A stretch of DNA of 64,000 nucleotides from Bradyrhizobium sp. Arg816 (GCF_029989365.1 NZ_JAPRAQ010000021.1:81803-145802); one strand, 5' to 3'; numbered from the stretch's first letter, positions 15,094 to 26,466 are shown. A program made the numbers and translations. Notes: generated from the sequence alone by a model not told the origin.

Positions 15094-16740
15094 CTATTCT
15101 GCGGCCTGTCGCATGGCAGACGGCTCGGACACCAAGATACCTTCGATGCGTCTCTGGCAGCAGCCACCGACCGCATTGGTATGCTCTTTCACCGCTGCGA
15201 CGCTCCTCAGGCCGTGCGCGTATATTGCATCCTCAATCGTGCCCAGATCGACCGTGTTACACACGCAGATCTTCCTCGCGCGGCGCGCGATTTCGGCGAG
15301 CGCCGGATCGCAGGCGATCGCCGCCACCGGCGATTGCATCTGCTCCATCGCCTTGGCCAATGCCTCCCATGGTGCCGGTCGACGTAGCTGCTCCCACATC
15401 GGACTGGAGAGCGACTTATCGATCTCCTCCACCAGCTTGACCATGCCGACATAGCCCATATAGGCGTGGCAACGCTCCTGGTTGATATCGAGCCAGGGCA
15501 TCGCCGCTTTCAGCGCGACGAACTGCGACTTGCCGCCCGATAGCATGATGTCCGCTTTTGCCTCCTTCAACATCTTATACATTTCGCGCGGCGTCATGTC
15601 CTCAATCATGTGGGCATCCTGCCCCATGAGCTCCTTGATGCGCTCCTTGTCTTTCCTGGTTGATTTCTTGATGCTGGTTCCGACTAACTCAAGCCCGGCT
15701 TCCTGGAGTGCCGCAACGACCGACCATGACTTGACGCCGCCGGTAATCAACAAGGCCTTCTTGCCTTCGAATCGAGGCTTGTACGGCGCTATCGCAGCCC
15801 AGGCCCACGCTTCCTCGCGCGCTATCACCGCTTCTGTCCGTCCGAGCAGATCTGTCGGCGCGCCGCGTTCAACCAATAAGCGGGCAAGCTGACGCAGCGA
15901 TTCGCTCGAATCTTGAATACCGTAGAACGACCCCTCGAAGAACGGGATCCCGTAGCGTTGCTCCATCTTGCGTGCGACGTTAATCATGGACTTTGAGCAC
16001 ACCAACATCGCCGCCCGAGCGCGATGAGATGAAGCGACTTCGCGATATTTGCCATCACCGGAGATACAGGAGAGAATCCGTACTCCAAGCTCGTCTAGCA
16101 ATGGCTTCACTTGCCAGAGCTCTCCCGAAAGGTTGTATTCCCCGATCAGGTTGATATCGTAGGGCGTAGTGTAGTCTGGCTCTTGCGTCCCGATCACATA
16201 GTCGAGCAACGCCTCGCCGGCGAGCTTGTTACCGAGGTTCTTCGAGCCGACGAAGCCCGGGGAATTGATCGGGATCACCGGCTTTGCGAACCTTTGAGAT
16301 GCTGCCTTACAGACTGCGTTGATGTCGTCGCCGATCATCGCCGGGATGCAGGTTTGATAGACGAAGATGGCGGGCGGGTCGCACTTGTCGATGATCTCCT
16401 TGATCGCTTTGCACAGCCGCTTCTCGCCCCCGAATACAATATCGGTTTCGCTCAAATCGGTTGTGAACGAGGTACGCCACAGATTCGAGCCTGACGACGC
16501 CGCGCCGCGATTGTCCCAGGAATTACCTTCGCACGCGATCGGACCATGCACCAAGTGAGCGACATCGGTGAACGGCTGCAGCGCAACCTTGGCGCCATCG
16601 AAAGCACAGCCGCCGGCAGCGCTACCCGGCTGCAGTTGTTTGGTGCAGCCGTTCTTGCGTTCAGCCTCCGACTTGCTGCCGTTCTTGGCGCAGCTCGGCT
16701 CGTCGAAAACATTCTGGACCGTGGCCGCTAGTGAACTCAT
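15094..16740 (-). CDS. nifE: NifE with a C-terminal BFD-like [2Fe-2S] tail
   Basis: A 548-residue protein, longer than the roughly 475 residues of Azotobacter NifE. The scaffold part has 'GGCAFDGAKVALQPFTDVAH', 'LVHGPIACEGNSWDNRG' and 'LIGEYNLSGELWQVKPLLDE'. The C-terminal extension (about residues 480-535) has 'KICVCNTVDLGTIEDAI' and 'VGGCCQRRIEGIL', the Cys pattern (C-x-C ... C-C) of a bacterioferritin-associated-ferredoxin-like domain. A long C-terminus of this kind is, as I recall, normal in Bradyrhizobium NifE. It lies about 95 bases after nifK. Confidence 0.96.
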   Translation of the reverse strand: MSSLAATVQNVFDEPSCAKNGSKSEAERKNGCTKQLQPGSAAGGCAFDGAKVALQPFTDVAHLVHGPIACEGNSWDNRGAASSGSNLWRTSFTTDLSETDIVFGGEKRLCKAIKEIIDKCDPPAIFVYQTCIPAMIGDDINAVCKAASQRFAKPVIPINSPGFVGSKNLGNKLAGEALLDYVIGTQEPDYTTPYDINLIGEYNLSGELWQVKPLLDELGVRILSCISGDGKYREVASSHRARAAMLVCSKSMINVARKMEQRYGIPFFEGSFYGIQDSSESLRQLARLLVERGAPTDLLGRTEAVIAREEAWAWAAIAPYKPRFEGKKALLITGGVKSWSVVAALQEAGLELVGTSIKKSTRKDKERIKELMGQDAHMIEDMTPREMYKMLKEAKADIMLSGGKSQFVALKAAMPWLDINQERCHAYMGYVGMVKLVEEIDKSLSSPMWEQLRRPAPWEALAKAMEQMQSPVAAIACDPALAEIARRARKICVCNTVDLGTIEDAIYAHGLRSVAAVKEHTNAVGGCCQRRIEGILVSEPSAMRQAAE

Positions 16741-16835
16741 CCCTTTTTCCTCTCAGCGCAAAGTAATTGCATGGTCAACCGTTGTGTGCTTGTGCCATCG
16801 TCGAGTGCTTGGGCGATGGCGCGCACGGTCGCTCA

Positions 16836-18392
16836 TCAACGAATGATGTCGAAGCTGTAGTCAGTTTTGCCAAGAACGTTTGTCTTCTTGTCGATCTCAT
16901 CGAAGATCTTGTCCAGGATCTTCACCAGCACATTCAGGCCGCCCTGATAGCCCCATAGGGGGGAGCGGTGATGGTGATGCCGATCGAAAACCGGAAAGCC
17001 GATGCGGATCAGTGGCGTTCCAGTATCGCGCTCCAGATACTTGCCGTAGGTGTTGCCAATCAGAAAATCGACTGGCTCGGTGAACAGGAGTGAGCGCATG
17101 TGCCAGAGGTCTCGGCCCGGATAGGCTTGGCAGCCCTGCCCAAATGGCGAGCTTGCAAGCAGCACCTTCATTTTTTCGTGCCAGGCCTTGTTGCCGTTGG
17201 TGGATAGCACATGGGTCGGTTCGGCGCCGAGTTCGAGCAGAAACGCAGCCAACCCATAGCAAAGATCCGGATCGCCATAGATCGCGAACTTCTTGCCATG
17301 GATATGCGCGCTGGAGTCAGCGATGGCGTCGACTAGGCGGCCACGTTCTCGCGCGAGTTGCTCGGGAATCTCATTGCCGCTGATGCGTGACAGCGCCACG
17401 ATAAAGTCATCCGTTGCGGATAAACCCACCGGGTAGTTGAAGGATACGACGTCCTGCCCATGCCCAGCCACGTATGGCAGCGTTTTTTCGGTGCACCACT
17501 GTTGCATGGAGATTGTCGCCTTGGCGTGAACCGCGTTGGCCGCATCTTCCAGCGTCGTGCCGCCGTCATACATCCGGAATTCGCCGTCTGTCGGAGTATC
17601 GAAAACTTCAGAATTATCCGCGAGAATCGTGTGCTGGATGCCCATCAACGCCAAGATTCGCTTGATCTCGCGAAGGTTTCCGACGGTATAGCCATCGAAC
17701 CCACCGATGATGTTGATCGCCCCGTTCTGCTTGCGCTCCAGCTTCGGCGCTGTTCCGGCCTTACCGTCCCAAAAATGCTCCAGAATGCCCTTGAGCGCAT
17801 TGTCATAACCGGTGACGTGGCTGCCGACGAACGCCGGCGTATGGGCGAATGGCACGTCGAAGTCCGCCGGAACCGAGCCTTTTTCTTTCGACGTCTTGAT
17901 GAAGGCGTTGAGGTCGTCGCCGATCACCTCGGCCATGCAGGTCGTAGAGACCGCAATCATCTTGGGTTTGTACATGTTATAGCTGTTCGCGAGCCCGTCG
18001 ATCATGTTGTTCAGCCCGCCGAATACGGCAGCGTCTTCCGTCATCGACGAAGAGACGCAAGAAGAAGGCTCCTTGAAGTGCCGCGACAGATGGCTGCGGT
18101 AATAAGCCACGCAGCCTTGCGAGCCGTGGACGAAGGGCAGCGTGCCCTCAAAGCCAACAGAGGCGAACACGGCGCCAAGCGGCTGGCATGCCTTGGCCGG
18201 ATTTACCGCTAGCGCCTCCCGCGCAAAGTTCTTTTCGCGATATTCGGCCGTCTTCGTCCATTCCTTGATGCGTTCGACCTCGGCGGGATCGCGAGGATTC
18301 TCGAACATCTTCTTCTTGGCCAGCATCTGCTGGTATTCTGGACCGCGGAACAGCTCGAGATGATCGAGCACGTGTTCGGCACTCTGCGCCAT
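16836..18392 (-). CDS. nifK: NifK, nitrogenase MoFe protein beta subunit
   Basis: A 518-residue beta subunit. P-cluster ligands are in 'NPAKACQPLGAVFASVGFEG' and 'FVHGSQGCVAYYRSHLSRHF', with 'STTCMAEVIGDDLNAF' further on. It forms the alpha2beta2 MoFe protein with NifD, where N2 is reduced. It follows nifD after 66 bases. Confidence 0.99.
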   Translation of the reverse strand: MAQSAEHVLDHLELFRGPEYQQMLAKKKMFENPRDPAEVERIKEWTKTAEYREKNFAREALAVNPAKACQPLGAVFASVGFEGTLPFVHGSQGCVAYYRSHLSRHFKEPSSCVSSSMTEDAAVFGGLNNMIDGLANSYNMYKPKMIAVSTTCMAEVIGDDLNAFIKTSKEKGSVPADFDVPFAHTPAFVGSHVTGYDNALKGILEHFWDGKAGTAPKLERKQNGAINIIGGFDGYTVGNLREIKRILALMGIQHTILADNSEVFDTPTDGEFRMYDGGTTLEDAANAVHAKATISMQQWCTEKTLPYVAGHGQDVVSFNYPVGLSATDDFIVALSRISGNEIPEQLARERGRLVDAIADSSAHIHGKKFAIYGDPDLCYGLAAFLLELGAEPTHVLSTNGNKAWHEKMKVLLASSPFGQGCQAYPGRDLWHMRSLLFTEPVDFLIGNTYGKYLERDTGTPLIRIGFPVFDRHHHHRSPLWGYQGGLNVLVKILDKIFDEIDKKTNVLGKTDYSFDIIR

Positions 18393-18458
18393 TGTTGAAA
18401 TCCTTCACTATCGAGATTGGTGTCGCCCCGGCTTTCTCACAGAGCGAGATGAGTTGGT

Positions 18459-19961
18459 TTATTCTGCAGCCAGGAGCTTGGCTCTCGAAGCTTCCTTCCA
18501 GGGGGCCTTCGTTTTCTTCCAGACCGGCGAGTTGATGGCCATGTCCATGTCGCGCGCAAAGATCGCAAAGCCGTCATAGCCGTGATATGGCCCCGAATAG
18601 TCCCAGGAGTGCATCTGCCGGAACGGCACACCCATCTTTTGAAAAATGTATTTTTCCTTGATGCCCGAGCCGACGAGGTCAGGCTGGAGCTTTTCGACGA
18701 AGCGCTCGAACTCGTAGCCATTGACGTCATCGTAGATGAGCGTGCTGTCCTTTACGTAGTGCTGAGCTGTGCGCTGATAGTCGTCGTTGTGACCGAATTC
18801 GTATCCGGTGCCAATGACTTCCATCCCGAGGTCCTCATATGCGCCAATCACATGACGGGGACGGAGCCCGCCGACGTACAGCATCACCGTCTTGCCCTCC
18901 AGGCGCGGGCGATATTTTGCGATCACAGCGTTCACCAGCGCTTGGTACTTTTCAATCACCCGCTCGGCGCCTTCCTTGATCTTGTCGTCGAAATAGCCCG
19001 CAATCTTGCGCAGCGACTCTGCGATCTTTGAAGGTCCGAAGAAGTTGTACTCGCACCAGGGGATACCGAACTTTTCTTCCATGTGGCGTGAGATGTAGTT
19101 CATGGAACGGTAGCAATGCAGAATGTTGAGCTTTGCCTTCGGCGTTGCCTCGAGCTCAGCCAGTGAACCGTCGCCGGACCACTGCGCGATCACCCGCAGG
19201 CCCATCTCCTCTAGCAGAATTCGTGATGACCAGGCGTCGCCGCCAATATTGTAGTCTCCGATGATCGCAACATCGTACGGCGTCGGCTCAAACTTTGGTT
19301 TACCATCGGACTCGAGCTGGTCGAAAATCCAATCGCGCACCGCATCGTTGGCAATGTGATGGCCTAGTGACTGCGAAACGCCCCGAAAGCCCTCACAACG
19401 GACCGGCACGATGGTCTTGCCGCCATATTCCTTGGATTTCGCTCTCGACACGGCCTCGATGTCGTCACCGATCAATCCGATCGGGCATTCCGATTGGATC
19501 GTGATGCCGTTGTTGAGCGGAAACAGCTCCTGGATTTCGTCAAGGATTTTGCCCAGCTTTTTGTCGCCACCGAATACGATATCCTTTTCCTGGAAGTCGG
19601 AGGTGAACTGCAGGGTCACGAAGCTATCGATGCCCGTCGTGCCAACGTAATAATTGCGTCGCGAGCCCCACGAATACTGACCGCAGCCTACCGGGCCATG
19701 GCTGATATGGACCATGTCCTTGATCGGTCCCCAGACCACCCCCTTTGACCCTGCATAGGCGCAGCCTCTGATCGTCATCACGCCAGGTATGGATTTGATG
19801 TTGGACTTCACCCCGCAATCTGACTTGCCGGTTTGGTGAACGTTGAGGTGCTTGGCACGCCGTTTCGCGGTTTTCTCCGGATAGACCTTCAGCACCTCCT
19901 CGATCAGCTCTTTGTTGCGAGCCCTGATTTCTGCGATGCTCTGGGTCGTGGCGAGACTCAT
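18459..19961 (-). CDS. nifD: NifD, nitrogenase MoFe protein alpha subunit
   Basis: A 500-residue alpha subunit with P-cluster ligands around 'GCAYAGSKGVVWGPIKDM' and 'SHGPVGCGQYSWGSRRNYY', the FeMo-cofactor Cys in 'NILHCYRSMNYISRHME' and its His in 'MHSWDYSGPYHGYDGF'. The start at 19961 ('MSLATTQSIAEIRARNKE') is chosen; an upstream in-frame ATG at 20027 lies inside the sigma-54 promoter and cannot be used. An AAGGA precedes the chosen ATG. NifH is not upstream, which is the split arrangement known from Bradyrhizobium. Confidence 0.99.
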   Translation of the reverse strand: MSLATTQSIAEIRARNKELIEEVLKVYPEKTAKRRAKHLNVHQTGKSDCGVKSNIKSIPGVMTIRGCAYAGSKGVVWGPIKDMVHISHGPVGCGQYSWGSRRNYYVGTTGIDSFVTLQFTSDFQEKDIVFGGDKKLGKILDEIQELFPLNNGITIQSECPIGLIGDDIEAVSRAKSKEYGGKTIVPVRCEGFRGVSQSLGHHIANDAVRDWIFDQLESDGKPKFEPTPYDVAIIGDYNIGGDAWSSRILLEEMGLRVIAQWSGDGSLAELEATPKAKLNILHCYRSMNYISRHMEEKFGIPWCEYNFFGPSKIAESLRKIAGYFDDKIKEGAERVIEKYQALVNAVIAKYRPRLEGKTVMLYVGGLRPRHVIGAYEDLGMEVIGTGYEFGHNDDYQRTAQHYVKDSTLIYDDVNGYEFERFVEKLQPDLVGSGIKEKYIFQKMGVPFRQMHSWDYSGPYHGYDGFAIFARDMDMAINSPVWKKTKAPWKEASRAKLLAAE

Positions 19962-20015
19962 CTGATGTCCTTCGAAGGTTAGCTGTTGCGAGGGCGGGTT
20001 CTTGAGCAAGACTTT

Positions 20016-20031
20016 TGCAACCAACATGCCA
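20016..20031 (-). promoter_or_regulatory. sigma-54 promoter of nifDKENX operon
   Basis: Minus strand TGGCATGTTGGTTGCA, a full match to TGGCAYG-N4-TTGCW, 54 bases upstream of the nifD ATG. Confidence 0.93.
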
Positions 20032-20102
20032 GCGCTTCGTGAGCACTAAAAAACATAGCAATCAAAATCGCTTAGCGCGCTTCGCGCGGTGACGGGCGGT
20101 GT

Positions 20103-20118
20103 TGTTGCGAACCCGACA
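20103..20118. promoter_or_regulatory. NifA site of nifD
   Basis: Exact TGT-N10-ACA (TGTTGCGAACCCGACA), about 87 bases upstream of the nifD sigma-54 promoter. Confidence 0.88.
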
Positions 20119-20427
20119 TTACACTTTGAGCAGAGAACGCTTGGTTTGGCCCTGTTCGAAATGGAACAAGGGCCGGCTATGCGTGAAAATGCCCGCCCAA
20201 TTCTCGAGCGTGTCCGTGATCGCAGTACTCTGCGATCGCGCTCGCCGAAGGCGCCGCACAGGAAGACCGGCCGCAAGCGGCGGCTGGCCGACACAGGCCT
20301 GCCATGCTATCTATGCTTGCTGCGACCTACAGGTTCTTACCTGCTGCGATGGGATGAGGTGCATGACCTCATCCTCCAGACCGCAATGCGAGCTGCCTTG
20401 CCACCTGGACATCGTAGGCTCACCGGA

Positions 20428-21675
20428 TCACGAGAACAGCTGCCGCGCCTTGATAAGCGCACGCAGGAGCACATCGATCTCTTCACGTGTATTGTAAAGT
20501 CCGAGGGACGCCCGGCACGTCGCCAGCACGCCGAAGCGCTTGAGCAGCGGCATCGCACAATGGGTCCCCGCCCGCACCGCTACACCGGCGCGGTCGATGA
20601 CGGTGGCAATATCATGCGCATGCGTACCCTTCACATCAAAGGAAATGATCGGTCCCTTGTCGGCCGGGGTCCCGATCATGCGCACGAAATTGATCCCCGC
20701 CAGCCTCTCTTGCGCGTAAGCGAGCAGTACGCTCTCGTGCCTGCGGATCTGCACCTTGCCTATTGAATTGATGTAATCGATAGCCGCCCCTAAACCGATG
20801 GCTTCGACGATCGGCGGCGTACCCGCTTCGAACCGGTGTGGCGGATCAGCATAAATGACGCCGGAACGCGAGACCTCGCGGATCATCTCCCCGCCGCCAT
20901 TGAAGGGCGGCATCGATGCCAGATGCTCAGACTTGCCGTAAAGCACACCGATCCCAGTCGGACCATAGAGTTTGTGGCCCGTCATGACGTAGAAATCGCA
21001 ATCAATGTCACAGACGTCGGCGCTCAGATGGACGCAAGCTTGCGAGCCGTCGACCAGCACCGGGATACCACGAGCATGCGCGACCCTCACCACGTCTTTC
21101 ACCGGCAATACCGTGCCGAGCACGTTCGACATTTGTGTGATTGCAACCATCTTGGTGCGCGGGGTCAGCAGTCGCTCAAAATCATCGAGCAAGAAGTTTC
21201 CGTCATCATCCACTGGTGCCCATTTGATCACTGCACCGAGTCGTTCCCTGAGAAGGTGCCATGGCACAATGTTGGAGTGGTGTTCCAAAATCGAGAGAAC
21301 GATCTCATCACCCGGGGTTATGCGTTCACGGCCAAAAGTCTGGGCCACCAGATTGATTGCCTCCGTGGCGCTCCGGGTGAAGATGATCTCTTCGTTTGAA
21401 CGCGCGTTCACAAACTGGGCCACCTTGGTACGGGCGCCTTCATACGCCTCGGTCGCCGCGTTAGCGAGGTAGTGCAAGCCGCGATGAACGTTGGCGTATT
21501 CGCTGGAGTACACCTGCATCATACGGTCAAGCACCGCGTTGGGCTTTTGCGCGGATGCAGCGTTATCGAGATAAACAAGCGGCTTTCCGTACACCGTCAT
21601 GGCGAGCGCAGGAAAGTCCGTACGCAGACGGTTGACCTCGTAACTACCATTGCTCACGGCGGGATGTGCGCTCAT
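20428..21675 (-). CDS. sufS: SufS, class II cysteine desulfurase
   Basis: A 415-residue class II enzyme: 'GKPLVYLDNAASAQKPNAVL' near the N-terminus, 'LEHHSNIVPWHLL', PLP lysine in 'MTGHKLYGPTGIGVLYG' and active Cys in the short loop 'VRAGTHCAMPLLKRFG'. SufS with a SufE partner delivers sulphur to the SufBCD scaffold. No sufE is visible in the window. Its start overlaps the sufD stop by four bases, and it is the last gene of the fdxN-sufBCDS operon. Confidence 0.95.
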   Translation of the reverse strand: MSAHPAVSNGSYEVNRLRTDFPALAMTVYGKPLVYLDNAASAQKPNAVLDRMMQVYSSEYANVHRGLHYLANAATEAYEGARTKVAQFVNARSNEEIIFTRSATEAINLVAQTFGRERITPGDEIVLSILEHHSNIVPWHLLRERLGAVIKWAPVDDDGNFLLDDFERLLTPRTKMVAITQMSNVLGTVLPVKDVVRVAHARGIPVLVDGSQACVHLSADVCDIDCDFYVMTGHKLYGPTGIGVLYGKSEHLASMPPFNGGGEMIREVSRSGVIYADPPHRFEAGTPPIVEAIGLGAAIDYINSIGKVQIRRHESVLLAYAQERLAGINFVRMIGTPADKGPIISFDVKGTHAHDIATVIDRAGVAVRAGTHCAMPLLKRFGVLATCRASLGLYNTREEIDVLLRALIKARQLFS

Positions 21676-22994
21676 CGTCCCGCCTGCAGCCAGTGTTCAG
21701 CTTGCGCTGTCACAAAATCGCGCAGTTTCTCAGAAGTGATCTCCTCAATCGACTCGCCAAAAAACGCTTTAATCAGCAACATCTGCGCGTCCTTCTCGGA
21801 TAGCCCCCGAGCGCGCAGATAGAATACGAGCGTGTCGTCCAGCGCGCCCGATGTCGCTCCGTGGCCGCAGGTCACGTCGTCAGCCAAGATTTTAAGTTCG
21901 GGCTTATTGTCGGCCTCGGCCTGGTCGGATAGGAGCAACGCTCGCGTCGTCAGGGTGGCGTCCGTCTTCCGGGCGGCGGGACGAACGACGATTCGGCCCT
22001 GAAATACCGAGCGGCCGCAATCGTCGACGACCGCGCGGAACTTCTCCCGACTGGTGCAATGTGGCCCGGCGTGGTCGACCACGATCGTTGTGTCGGCGCG
22101 CAGCTTGTCCCTGATGAGATTAACCCCATTTGCCGAGAGCTTGGTTCCTTCGCCGGCCAGCGTGATGAATCCCTGATAGCGGCTGATGGAGCCGCTGCAG
22201 GTCATGCTGAAGAGGTCAAGCTTAGCCCTGGCGCCGACTGCGATGATCGCCGACGAGATGTTCACGGCGTCAGAGGCATCGGCTGCCACGCGGATATGCG
22301 AAAGGCTCGCCTCGTCACCAACCAGGGCGATTATCGCATCGTTGGCTTGATAGCCGCTCGCGCCTTCAGCCGGGACGAAACTTTCCACGATGGCCGCATG
22401 CGCTCCTTTACCGAGCTGCAGATAGGAGCGTGTAAAGGTGGACACCGACAGTCCTGTTGCGACGTGAACGATCTGAATTGGACGCTTCACCGCATTGCCA
22501 TCGGCGACCGTAATCACCAGGCCATCTGTCGCCATTGCGGCATTGAGCGAGATCGCCGAATCGTTCGTCGTCGACAGCACCAGACCGGCGATGGCCTCAG
22601 TGGCCGAATTCTCCAGAACCTCTCGCAGCGACCGCACAACAACTTCATTTTCCAGCCTGCCGAGATCGGATAGCTCCGGCGCGAATACGCCATCCACCAA
22701 AACCAGTTTGACCGCCTGATCGGCAGACACTTGCTCGGCCGACACCTTTGCGCGCACCAACGCCTCCGCATTCGGTCGCGGAGCGAGTGGCAGCACCTCG
22801 CCGATCAGGGCGCGCAGATCTGTGTATTTCCAGTCCTCCATGCCCCGATGCGGAAGGCCGGTACGCTCGTAGACCTCGAATGCCCTCGCCCGGATTTGGG
22901 GGACAAGGCCTGCACCAGGCATCCGTCCACGCGCCGCAGCGAAAACACTGTCAATTGCGCGTTCGGTGTCGGCTTTGGGCAAAACCTGCTTCAT
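21672..22994 (-). CDS. sufD: SufD, Fe-S scaffold component
   Basis: A 440-residue SufD with the conserved C-terminal beta-helix region: 'VVDHAGPHCTSREKFRAVVD', 'QGRIVVRPAARKTDATLTTR' and 'DVTCGHGATSGALDDTLVFY'. SufD pairs with SufB and SufC in cluster assembly. The ATG at 22994 ('MKQVLPKADTERAID') is chosen because the longer frame (ATG at 23045) would overlap sufC by 32 bases; neither has a strong ribosome site. Confidence 0.93.
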   Translation of the reverse strand: MKQVLPKADTERAIDSVFAAARGRMPGAGLVPQIRARAFEVYERTGLPHRGMEDWKYTDLRALIGEVLPLAPRPNAEALVRAKVSAEQVSADQAVKLVLVDGVFAPELSDLGRLENEVVVRSLREVLENSATEAIAGLVLSTTNDSAISLNAAMATDGLVITVADGNAVKRPIQIVHVATGLSVSTFTRSYLQLGKGAHAAIVESFVPAEGASGYQANDAIIALVGDEASLSHIRVAADASDAVNISSAIIAVGARAKLDLFSMTCSGSISRYQGFITLAGEGTKLSANGVNLIRDKLRADTTIVVDHAGPHCTSREKFRAVVDDCGRSVFQGRIVVRPAARKTDATLTTRALLLSDQAEADNKPELKILADDVTCGHGATSGALDDTLVFYLRARGLSEKDAQMLLIKAFFGESIEEITSEKLRDFVTAQAEHWLQAGR

Positions 22995-23013
22995 CGGGGA
23001 ATCCCTAGAGCCG

Positions 23014-23766
23014 TCAGGCCGCGTCTTCGAATTGGGCGTAGCCACAAGCCTCGAGCTCCAGCGCGAGTTCCTTGCCGCCGCTCTTCATGACCCGCCCTTT
23101 CGACATCACGTGTACAATTTCCGGCTCGATATGGTCGAGAAGCCGCCGATAGTGCGTGATCACGATCATCGCTCGTTTCGGCGAGCGCAAGGCGTTGATG
23201 CCGCTGGCGACGATACGCAGCGCGTCGATGTCGAGGCCGGAATCGATCTCGTCCAGGATGCACAGACTCGGCTCGAACAAAGCCATCTGCAAAATTTCGT
23301 TGCGCTTCTTCTCGCCGCCTGAGAAGCCGACATTGACGCCGCGCTTGAGCATGTCCTGCGGAATGTTGAGCGAATCGGCCACATCGCGGACTCTTTTCAG
23401 AAATTCGGGGGTGGAGAATTCCTGTTGGTCGCGCGCCTTGCGCTGAGCGTTCAGTGCCGCCCGCAGGAAGTTCATGGTGGTCACGCCGGGGATCTCGATC
23501 GGATACTGGAATGCCAGGAACACGCCCTTGGCGGCGCGTTCATTTGGCTCCATCCGCAACAGGTTCTCGCCCCTGAACAGGATTTGTCCGCCGGTGATCT
23601 CATAACCGGGCTTGCCGGCGATAACATGCGAGAGCGTCGATTTGCCGGAGCCGTTCGGCCCCATGATCGCGTGCACCTCACCCGCATTGACGTTAAGATC
23701 GAGGCCGCGAATAACTTCGCGGTCTTCGACACCAACACGCAAATCTCGGATTTCGAGTAGCGCCAT
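23014..23766 (-). CDS. sufC: SufC, Fe-S assembly ATPase
   Basis: A 250-residue ABC-type ATPase: Walker A 'IMGPNGSGKSTLSHVIAG', signature 'NVGFSGGEKKRNEILQMAL', Walker B 'SLCILDEIDSGLDIDALRIV'. SufC drives conformational changes of SufBD. It starts 64 bases after sufB ends. Confidence 0.96.
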   Translation of the reverse strand: MALLEIRDLRVGVEDREVIRGLDLNVNAGEVHAIMGPNGSGKSTLSHVIAGKPGYEITGGQILFRGENLLRMEPNERAAKGVFLAFQYPIEIPGVTTMNFLRAALNAQRKARDQQEFSTPEFLKRVRDVADSLNIPQDMLKRGVNVGFSGGEKKRNEILQMALFEPSLCILDEIDSGLDIDALRIVASGINALRSPKRAMIVITHYRRLLDHIEPEIVHVMSKGRVMKSGGKELALELEACGYAQFEDAA

Positions 23767-23830
23767 TCTGATCTGATCCCTGAAATGTCATCTGACGAGC
23801 CGCATTCGAGGGGGCTCGCGGGATGTTTGG

Positions 23831-25327
<1,497 letters not shown>

Positions 25328-25521
25328 TGCCCGCTCCACTCGCGCAACGACAACTCCCGCTGGCGAGGATTCCGCCGCAATCTATCTGAGCGGATCGCGC
25401 AAGTTGCCGCCGACTCGGGGCCAGCGAGTGAGAGAAACAGAAGACGGATCCAAAAGGCGGCGGCTGTCGATCGCGTTTTCATCATGTTTCGCGCCGGAGC
25501 TCCTCTCATCGGCTACTCCAC

Positions 25522-25716
25522 CTATGCCGGCACGCAGGTATCGGGCACCGGGCAAACGACGGCGCATTGCGGCGCGTCAAAGTGCCCCTCACATTGGGTA
25601 CACTGGGTCGGATTGATCACATATATGTCGTTCTTCAGGCTGATCGCGGCATTGGGACATTCGAACTCACATGCACCGCAGACAGTGCACTGGGATGCGA
25701 TTATCTTGTAGGCCAT
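25522..25716 (-). CDS. fdxN: 2[4Fe-4S] ferredoxin FdxN, head of suf operon
   Basis: A 64-residue ferredoxin with 'CTVCGACEFECPN' and a second motif of the long-loop type ('CTQCEGHFDAPQC', then 'CAVVCPVPDTC'). It is a paralogue of FrxA at 4260. The start 'MAYKIIASQC' at 25716 matches the FrxA N-terminus; the frame is open to 25764. FdxN-type ferredoxins donate electrons to the nitrogenase Fe protein or to NifB. It is the first gene before sufB (194 bases) and faces NifA/sigma-54-type signals. Confidence 0.92.
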   Translation of the reverse strand: MAYKIIASQCTVCGACEFECPNAAISLKNDIYVINPTQCTQCEGHFDAPQCAVVCPVPDTCVPA

Positions 25717-25759
25717 CACTGCGATTCCATAAGCGAAAGTTGCGGGACAGTTTCTTGCT

Positions 25760-25775
25760 TTCAAGTCTTGTGCCA
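25760..25775 (-). promoter_or_regulatory. sigma-54-like promoter of fdxN-suf operon
   Basis: Minus strand TGGCACAAGACTTGAA: excellent -24 (TGGCAC) but -12 reads TTGAA instead of TTGCA, so the invariant GC is GA. It lies 43 bases upstream of fdxN. Confidence 0.6.
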
Positions 25776-25835
25776 GACAGTTGACTTGATTTTGTCTGGG
25801 CTATTTCTAGAACGCAAGTCGCCGCCTCGACACGG

Positions 25836-25851
25836 TGTCGCAAATCCTACA
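25836..25851. promoter_or_regulatory. NifA site of fdxN-suf operon
   Basis: Exact TGT-N10-ACA (TGTCGCAAATCCTACA), about 76 bases upstream of the sigma-54-like element. Confidence 0.8.
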
Positions 25852-26403
25852 ACGCGCATGACAGCAGCTCGAGCTCGATGCCGTGGTTTGCGCATGGTCG
25901 ATCTCACGGCAGGCAGCGATCAGGTGAACCGCGTTCGCCAGCCTCAGGGAACGATCTGCGATCCTTCCTAAGCCCGCCGTGCTGCGGCGATGATGGATGC
26001 GCCGCGCGACTTCAAAAAGTTCTCCGCCGGTGTGTCAGGTCGACCGCGAACCGCATCTTGATGGTTCCACTCACCGGGACAGCGGCGGCTTCGGCGACAG
26101 CACCACGATAGATAACCCGCGCAGTCATCACCGGCCGGTTGGCGTCTCCACAGCCAGTCAGAATGAGTCGCGGCGATCGAGCCAGACAAAGTCGCTCTGG
26201 TGATCGCGGGTCCCCAGCGGACCCGCAGTACGCATTCTCGATTGCCTTGGATTGGCAAAACCGGCATTCATATGCGCTGTATGGACCGAAAGTACATTGT
26301 ATCGCATCGTGCGGGGATTAAAGCCAGGCGTTCGTCTGGTGATCCTCCGCTTCGCTGCGCATTCGAAATAAATGCCGGCGCGGTCAGCAGATCGATGGAG
26401 TCG
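25852..26403. other. intergenic region between ald and fdxN
   Basis: About 550 bases with only short frames on both strands, none recognisable. The ald terminator lies at its left end. Confidence 0.5.
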
Positions 26404-26430
26404 AAAAAAGGCCACCCCGAAGGGTGGCCT
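26404..26430 (-). terminator. Rho-independent terminator of ald
   Basis: On the minus strand a 9-bp stem AGGCCACCC / GGGTGGCCT closes a short loop and is followed by TTTTTT, 37 bases after the ald stop codon. Confidence 0.93.
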
Positions 26431-26466
26431 AAGTCAGGGAGGAAACGCCCATGAGGGCCTCTGGGA

